DNA of 64,000 bases from Niveispirillum sp048066115 (lineage in GTDB: Bacteria; Pseudomonadota; Alphaproteobacteria; Azospirillales; Azospirillaceae). Of the stretch, positions 60,005-64,000 are shown piece after piece. Within the stretch, counting starts at the first letter, position 1; each line of letters opens with the position of its first letter. The stretch covers positions 248,001 to 312,000 of the forward strand of contig NZ_JBLTYX010000002.1 in assembly GCF_048066115.1 (NCBI RefSeq), in the 5' to 3' direction. The translations under genes were made by a program, and so were the position numbers. The notes beneath the pieces are model-generated. The model worked only from the letters and a program-made list of their open reading frames with translations, ran no database searches and had not been told where the DNA came from.

Positions 60005-61240
60005 ATGGCGGATCAAGCCATCGCGGCACCGATGGGCGGTGACGTGCGCAAGGCCGGCCTGGCCCAGGGCATCATCCTGGTGATCAGCGGCTTCCTGCCG
60101 ATCCTGGCGATCGTGTCGCTGACGCCGGCCGTTCCGACGATTCTCGACCATTTCCGCGATGTGGCCAACGCGTCGCTGCTGGTGCCCGTTCTGGTCTCCG
60201 CCCCCGGTCTGGCCATCGCCATCCTGGCGCCGTTCGCCGGCATCCTGGTCGACAGGTTCGGCCGCCGGCCGCTGCTGGTCTGGGCGACGCTGCTCTATGC
60301 CATCGCCGGCTCGCTGCCCTATTTCCTGGACAGTTTGCACGCCGTGATTGCCTCGCGCCTGCTGCTGGGCGTGGCGGAAGCCGCCATCCTGACCATCGTC
60401 AACACCCTGATCGCCGATTATTACGACGCGGCCGGGCGGCGTAAGTGGCTGATGATCCAGGGGCTGGCCGGTCCTGTCATGGCCACATCGGTGATCGCGC
60501 TGGCCGGCGTGCTGACGGAGCTGTCCTGGAACGGCGTGTTCCTGATTTATCTGATCGCCCTACCCATCTTTGTGGGCATGCAGTTCATGATCTTCGAACC
60601 GGGTAAGGCCACCGCCCCGCAGCCGACCCAGCCGTTGGCGGAAGAGGAGGCTTCCACCCCCTTCCCCGTGCGCGCCGTCGCACTCTATGGCGCCGTCACC
60701 CTGTTCGCCTCCACGCTTTACTACGTGTTCATCATCCAGGGCGGTCTGGCCTTCCGCGAGGTCGGCGTGGACAGTCCGGCCCGCGTCGGTGCCCTGATCT
60801 CCATGGCCAGCCTGGCCGTGCCGGTGGGTGCCCTGCTGTTCGGCTATCTGGGCAAGCGGGCCACCGCCTTGCAGATCTTCGGCTTCTTCGCGCTGCTGGG
60901 CACCGGTCTGGCCGGCATCGGCTTGGCACCGGACCATAAGTGGATGCTGGGCCTGCTGCTGCTTCAGCAGATGGGGGCCGGCATGACCGTGCCGACCCTG
61001 ATCGCCTGGGCACAAAGCAAGCTGCCGTTTGCCCATCGTGGCCGCGGCATGGGCATCTGGGCGTCCTGCTTCTTCCTGGGCCAGTTCACCAGCCCGTTCT
61101 TCGTGGCCGGCGCCAAGTCGCTGACCGATGGGCGGGTGCAAAGCGCCTTCCTGGTCATGGGCATCGCCGCCCTGATTGGTGCCGCCGTTGCGCTGATCGC
61201 CTTGTTCAAGGCCAAGCCCAGCACCGACAAGCAGTATTGA
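60005..61240 (+). CDS. MFS transporter
   Basis: 411 residues from ATG 60005 (GGGGAGGAC upstream). Twelve predicted helices, MFS loop GILVDRFGRRPLL after helix 2, and an acidic central loop (PLAEEEASTPF). Divergent from the luciferase-like oxygenase, sharing the AGAAT operators, so likely the carrier for that enzyme's substrate or for a sugar released by the GH3 enzyme. Drug-efflux type cannot be excluded. Confidence 0.88.
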   Translation: MADQAIAAPMGGDVRKAGLAQGIILVISGFLPILAIVSLTPAVPTILDHFRDVANASLLVPVLVSAPGLAIAILAPFAGILVDRFGRRPLLVWATLLYAIAGSLPYFLDSLHAVIASRLLLGVAEAAILTIVNTLIADYYDAAGRRKWLMIQGLAGPVMATSVIALAGVLTELSWNGVFLIYLIALPIFVGMQFMIFEPGKATAPQPTQPLAEEEASTPFPVRAVALYGAVTLFASTLYYVFIIQGGLAFREVGVDSPARVGALISMASLAVPVGALLFGYLGKRATALQIFGFFALLGTGLAGIGLAPDHKWMLGLLLLQQMGAGMTVPTLIAWAQSKLPFAHRGRGMGIWASCFFLGQFTSPFFVAGAKSLTDGRVQSAFLVMGIAALIGAAVALIALFKAKPSTDKQY

Positions 61241-61258
61241 TCGATCCTCACGGGTTTC

Positions 61259-61322
61259 AGCGCTTCGGCGCTAGGTCGGCCATCGCCGGCCGCCGGGGGC
61301 CATCATCTAGGGTGGCCCCCGG
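61259..61322 (+). repeat. Structured intercistronic element, related copy C
   Basis: Three hairpins: AGCGC-TTCG-GCGCT with a UUCG tetraloop (61259-61272), GGTCGGC-CATC-GCCGGCC (61274-61291) and CCGGGGGCCA/TGGCCCCCGG with a 10-nt loop (61293-61322). The middle hairpin resembles the conserved one of copies A and B; the others differ. It starts 18 bp after the MFS stop and ends 30 bp before the next start codon, as A and B do. Confidence 0.6.
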
Positions 61323-61351
61323 TCTGACATGTCCCCTCCGGGAGACCCAGC

Positions 61352-62119
61352 ATGTATCTCGCCGCCTGCATCGAGTGGCTGTTCGCCGCCGAGCATCCGA
61401 CCTTCACCGACCGTATCCGCGCCGCCAAGGCGGCCGGGCTGACCTCCGTCGAATTCCATCTCTGGCGTGACAAGCCGCTGGCGGACATCCGCCGGACGCT
61501 GGATGAGACCGGGGTCAAACTGGCCAGCTTCGTCGTCGAACCGCGCCGTTCCATCGTCGATCCCGCGCAGCATGGCGAATTCCTGGCCGCCGTCCGCGAC
61601 AGCCTGAATGCCGCCAAGGAAGCCGGTTCCCCCGCACTGGTCGTGGCATCCGGCTTCGCCCGCCCGGATGTGCCGCGCCAGGACCATTTCGACGCTGCCG
61701 TCACAGCCCTGCGCCAGGCCGCGACGCTGGCGGAAGAAGCCGGCATCCTGCTGCTGCTGGAGCCGCTGAACGACCGGGTCGAACATCCCGGCATGTATCT
61801 GGTCAGCACGACCGAAGGGCTGGACATGGTGGAGGCCGTGAACAGCCCCAACCTGCGCCTGCTTTACGACATGTATCATTCCACGGTGATGGGGGAGGAC
61901 CCGGCCCAGGTGCTGGACGGCCGCTTCCATCTGGTCGGTCATGTGCAGGTCGCCGACGTGCCGGGCCGGCACCAGCCGGGCAGCGCCACCATCGACTGGT
62001 CCCGCTATGTCGGCCTGCTGCGCAACCTGGGTTATCAGGGTGCCATCGGCCTGGAATACAAGCCCACCGGACCGACACTGGAAGGGCTTGAGACAGCGCG
62101 CAAGACGCTGGGTCTTTAA
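61352..62119 (+). CDS. Sugar isomerase/epimerase, hydroxypyruvate-isomerase-like
   Basis: 255 residues, xylose-isomerase-like TIM barrel. Metal-binding residues can be placed: Glu in LLLEPLNDRVEHPGMYL, Asp in RLLYDMYHSTVMGED, His/Asp in VGHVQVADVPGRHQPG and Glu in GLEYKPTGP. This pattern is that of hydroxypyruvate isomerase and related ketose epimerases. Probably processes a sugar or hydroxy-keto acid and is co-transcribed with the following carrier. Confidence 0.88.
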   Translation: MYLAACIEWLFAAEHPTFTDRIRAAKAAGLTSVEFHLWRDKPLADIRRTLDETGVKLASFVVEPRRSIVDPAQHGEFLAAVRDSLNAAKEAGSPALVVASGFARPDVPRQDHFDAAVTALRQAATLAEEAGILLLLEPLNDRVEHPGMYLVSTTEGLDMVEAVNSPNLRLLYDMYHSTVMGEDPAQVLDGRFHLVGHVQVADVPGRHQPGSATIDWSRYVGLLRNLGYQGAIGLEYKPTGPTLEGLETARKTLGL

Positions 62120-62140
62120 GACAAACGGGAGGAAGCGGTG

Positions 62141-63460
62141 ATGTCGACGAACCTAGAAGGGGGCGGCATCGCCGCTCCCGCCCTGTCCTGGCGCGCTAAG
62201 TTCAGCTATGGCGCCGGCGATTTCGGTTTCGGCCTGTCCTGGAACATGGTCGGGGCCTTTCTGCTGTATTTCTATACCGATGTGGCGCTGCTGCCGGTCG
62301 GATTGGTAGGCACGCTGTTCCTGCTGTCGCGGCTGCTGGATGCCGGGTTCGACCCGCTAGTCGGGCTAGCCGTGGACCGCACGCGCAGCCGCTGGGGCCG
62401 GGTGCGGCCCTATTTCCTGTTCGGGGCGATCCCGTTCGGCCTGTTCTGCGTGGCCTGCTTCTACGTGCCGCCGCTGGACCCGACGGGCAAGCTGATCTGG
62501 GCCTGTGTCAGCTTCGTCATCCTGGGTCTGCTCTATTCCATCGTGAACATCCCCTATTGCGCCCTGATGCCGATGATGACGGCACGACAGGATGAACGGG
62601 TGCAGCTGGGCAGCCTGCGTTCCGCTGGCACCGCCCTGTCGGTCATCGTCGCCACAGCGGCGACCATGCCCCTGGTCCAGGCGCTGGGCGGCGGGGATCA
62701 GGCGAAGGGCTTCCTGTGGGTGGCGATCATCGTGGCCGCCATTTCCGTGTTGCTGACGCTGAACCTGTTCTTCCAGTGCCGGGAGGCGATCCGGCCAGCG
62801 GCGGATGCCCCGCGCCCCAGCCTGTCGGCGGTGCGCGACATGTTCCGCAACCGCGCCTGGCTGGTGGTGTTCCTGTTCGCCAGCCTGAATTTCATCCGCT
62901 TCGGCGCCGTGCTGTCGGTCACGGCCTATTTCGCCATCAATATCCTGCACCAGCCCTGGATGATCTCCATCCTGCTGCCGGCCGTGTCGGGCACATTGCT
63001 GATCGGATCGGCCCTGGCCCCGCCCTATTTCAAACGGCTGGGCATCCGCACCGGCAACCGGCTGGCGCTGGCGGCTTCGCTGGTCCTGTATGCGGTGCTG
63101 CCCTTCGGGGAAGGCACACCCTGGCTGTTCCTGACAATCTACATCCTGTCCTCGGTGATGATCAGCGTCACCATGACCTGCATCTTCGCCATGGCGGCGG
63201 AGGTGGTGGATCATCACGAGGCGCAGTTCGGCACCCGCAACGAAGGGCTGCTGTCGGCCGGGGTCAGTCTGGCCGTCAAGATCGGCATGGCGCTGGGCGG
63301 GGCGATCATCGCCTTCGGCCTGGCCCAGGCGGGATACGATCCGGCCAATGTCAACGATGAAGCCCGGCAGATGGTGCATGTGCTGTATTACGCGCCTGCC
63401 ATGCTGGCCATCCTGTTGCAGATCATCTGCATCGGGTTCTGGCCGGAACGGCGGGGGTGA
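62141..63460 (+). CDS. GPH-family (glycoside/pentoside/hexuronide) cation symporter
   Basis: 439 residues from ATG 62141 (GGGAGGAAG upstream). N-terminal KFSYGAGDFGFGLSWNMVGAFLLYFYTDV and LFLLSRLLDAGFDPLVGLAVDRTRSRWGRVRPYFLFGAIP are diagnostic of GPH symporters such as melibiose or xyloside carriers, and VDHHEAQFGTRNEGLLSAG lies in the late conserved loop. It imports glycosides or sugars with Na+ or H+. With the isomerase and GH3 genes it forms a small carbohydrate module. It ends 23 bp before a terminator hairpin. Confidence 0.93.
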   Translation: MSTNLEGGGIAAPALSWRAKFSYGAGDFGFGLSWNMVGAFLLYFYTDVALLPVGLVGTLFLLSRLLDAGFDPLVGLAVDRTRSRWGRVRPYFLFGAIPFGLFCVACFYVPPLDPTGKLIWACVSFVILGLLYSIVNIPYCALMPMMTARQDERVQLGSLRSAGTALSVIVATAATMPLVQALGGGDQAKGFLWVAIIVAAISVLLTLNLFFQCREAIRPAADAPRPSLSAVRDMFRNRAWLVVFLFASLNFIRFGAVLSVTAYFAINILHQPWMISILLPAVSGTLLIGSALAPPYFKRLGIRTGNRLALAASLVLYAVLPFGEGTPWLFLTIYILSSVMISVTMTCIFAMAAEVVDHHEAQFGTRNEGLLSAGVSLAVKIGMALGGAIIAFGLAQAGYDPANVNDEARQMVHVLYYAPAMLAILLQIICIGFWPERRG

Positions 63461-63479
63461 GTTTCCAGCTTCCCGAAAT

Positions 63480-63512
63480 GAAAAAGCCCCCGCCCGGTTG
63501 CCCGGACGGGGG
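63480..63512. terminator. Intrinsic terminator between convergent genes
   Basis: Stem CCCCCG-C-CCGG / CCGG-A-CGGGGG with loop TTGC (63487-63512), preceded on the plus strand by AAAAAG. On the minus strand this reads as a strong hairpin followed by CTTTTTCATTT, a canonical terminator for the pilin-like gene; it may also stop the rightward symporter transcript. Confidence 0.85.
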
Positions 63513-63569
63513 AGCAGGCTTGAACTGCCTGACGGAAGTCGCTTTGGCGTAGTGCCAGCCGTCCTACAC

Positions 63570-64000
63570 TTATTTGGCGGCGATGGTCACGGTGACGGTG
63601 TCGGCGTAATCGCCGGCGATGTACTGGTCGGAGGCGCCGACGGTAACCTTCAGGTCGGACTTCTTGTTGAACTGGGCATTGGCGCGGTCGACAACGGCCT
63701 GGCTGGTCAGCGCACCGGTGAAGCTGTCATAGTTCACCTGATAGTCGATGGTGAAGTTGCCGGACTTCAGCTTGCCGGCGTTGGCGGAGGCCAACGTGAT
63801 CTTGTAGCCGGTGCCGGAGTTGCAGTTCTCGGTGACGGAGCCGACGGTCTTGTTGCTCTCACCGGCCTTCAGGGACAGGGACTGGCCCAAATCCTGGACG
63901 GCGATGGTGCAGGACAGCGCGACGTTACCCTTCAGCTGGATGGTGCCGGAAGCGTTCTGAGCCATGGCGGGGGCGGCGATGGCGGCGACGATCAGGGCGG
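63570..64000 (-). CDS. Secreted pilin/spore-coat-U-like protein, 5' end beyond window
   Basis: The frame runs in from the right edge through the end of a signal peptide (ALIVAAIAAPAMAQNA, likely cleavage after AMA) and ends ...TVTVTIAAK. The mature part is about 130 residues, beta-rich, with two cysteines (LSCTIAV and ENCNSGTGYKITL) spaced as in the disulphide of Csu-type pilins and spore-coat-U domain proteins. The C-x-S-G-T-x-Y motif is typical of that family. Probably a surface-fibre subunit or secreted beta-sandwich protein. No chaperone or usher gene is visible here; they could lie to the right. Confidence 0.65.
   Translation of the reverse strand, partial: ALIVAAIAAPAMAQNASGTIQLKGNVALSCTIAVQDLGQSLSLKAGESNKTVGSVTENCNSGTGYKITLASANAGKLKSGNFTIDYQVNYDSFTGALTSQAVVDRANAQFNKKSDLKVTVGASDQYIAGDYADTVTVTIAAK

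Overview
The window is high-GC DNA from an alphaproteobacterium. Codon use, a TonB receptor with an EIIVTA box, PQQ and BVMO enzymes and GTCAYCCCGGCG-type palindromic repeats would all fit the Azospirillaceae/Rhodospirillales or the sphingomonads; I cannot fix the genus from sequence alone. I saw no rRNA, tRNA or CRISPR array.

Region 1 (1-17264, all genes leftward) is a complete long-flexible (siphovirus, lambda-like) tail cassette. Reading with transcription: an XRE regulator, an HU-like protein, a small unknown, tail terminator, tail tube, tail assembly chaperone with a -1 frameshift extension, tape measure, gpM-, gpL- and gpK-like tip proteins, a 1951-residue gpJ-like hub, two small proteins and an alanine-rich tail fibre that runs off the left edge. 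No portal, terminase, protease, capsid or integrase gene lies upstream of the tail genes, where a siphophage would carry them. The catabolic gene 17427-18215 follows the regulator directly. The simplest reading is a headless tail-like particle (F-type tailocin). A four-copy dyad repeated in the intergenic gaps of this region probably ties it into one regulon.

Region 2 (17427-54693) is a large catabolic island. Leftward genes (17427-29922) encode two SDRs, a quinone-oxidoreductase-like enzyme, an alpha-methylacyl-CoA racemase, a MalT/LuxR-type regulator, two acyl-CoA dehydrogenases, a FadJ-like bifunctional enzyme and a thiolase. Rightward genes (30061-51877) encode an SDR, a MaoC pair, a VOC protein, hydrolases, a TonB receptor, a nitronate-monooxygenase-like flavoprotein, an ADP-forming acyl-CoA synthetase, a crotonase, a Cys-less thiolase-like protein, a Baeyer-Villiger monooxygenase, an aldehyde dehydrogenase, a quinohaemoprotein alcohol dehydrogenase, a third acyl-CoA dehydrogenase, a P450 and an MFS carrier. 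An old-yellow-enzyme reductase and an AMP-forming CoA ligase follow on the minus strand. Together they look like uptake, oxidation, ring or ketone cleavage, CoA activation and beta-oxidation of a branched, probably cyclic, terpenoid- or steroid-like compound. A palindrome close to ACCTATCC-NN-GGATAGGT sits before the regulator, both divergent operons, the receptor and the BVMO, and looks like the operator of this regulon.

Region 3 (54825-63460) holds a two-domain SnoaL/NTF2-like protein, a GH3 glycosidase, a flavin reductase plus a luciferase-like monooxygenase (a two-component system), two MFS-type carriers and a hydroxypyruvate-isomerase-like TIM barrel. It suggests handling of a glycoside or sugar moiety next to the island. 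The right edge carries the truncated gene of a secreted pilin-like protein with its own terminator.
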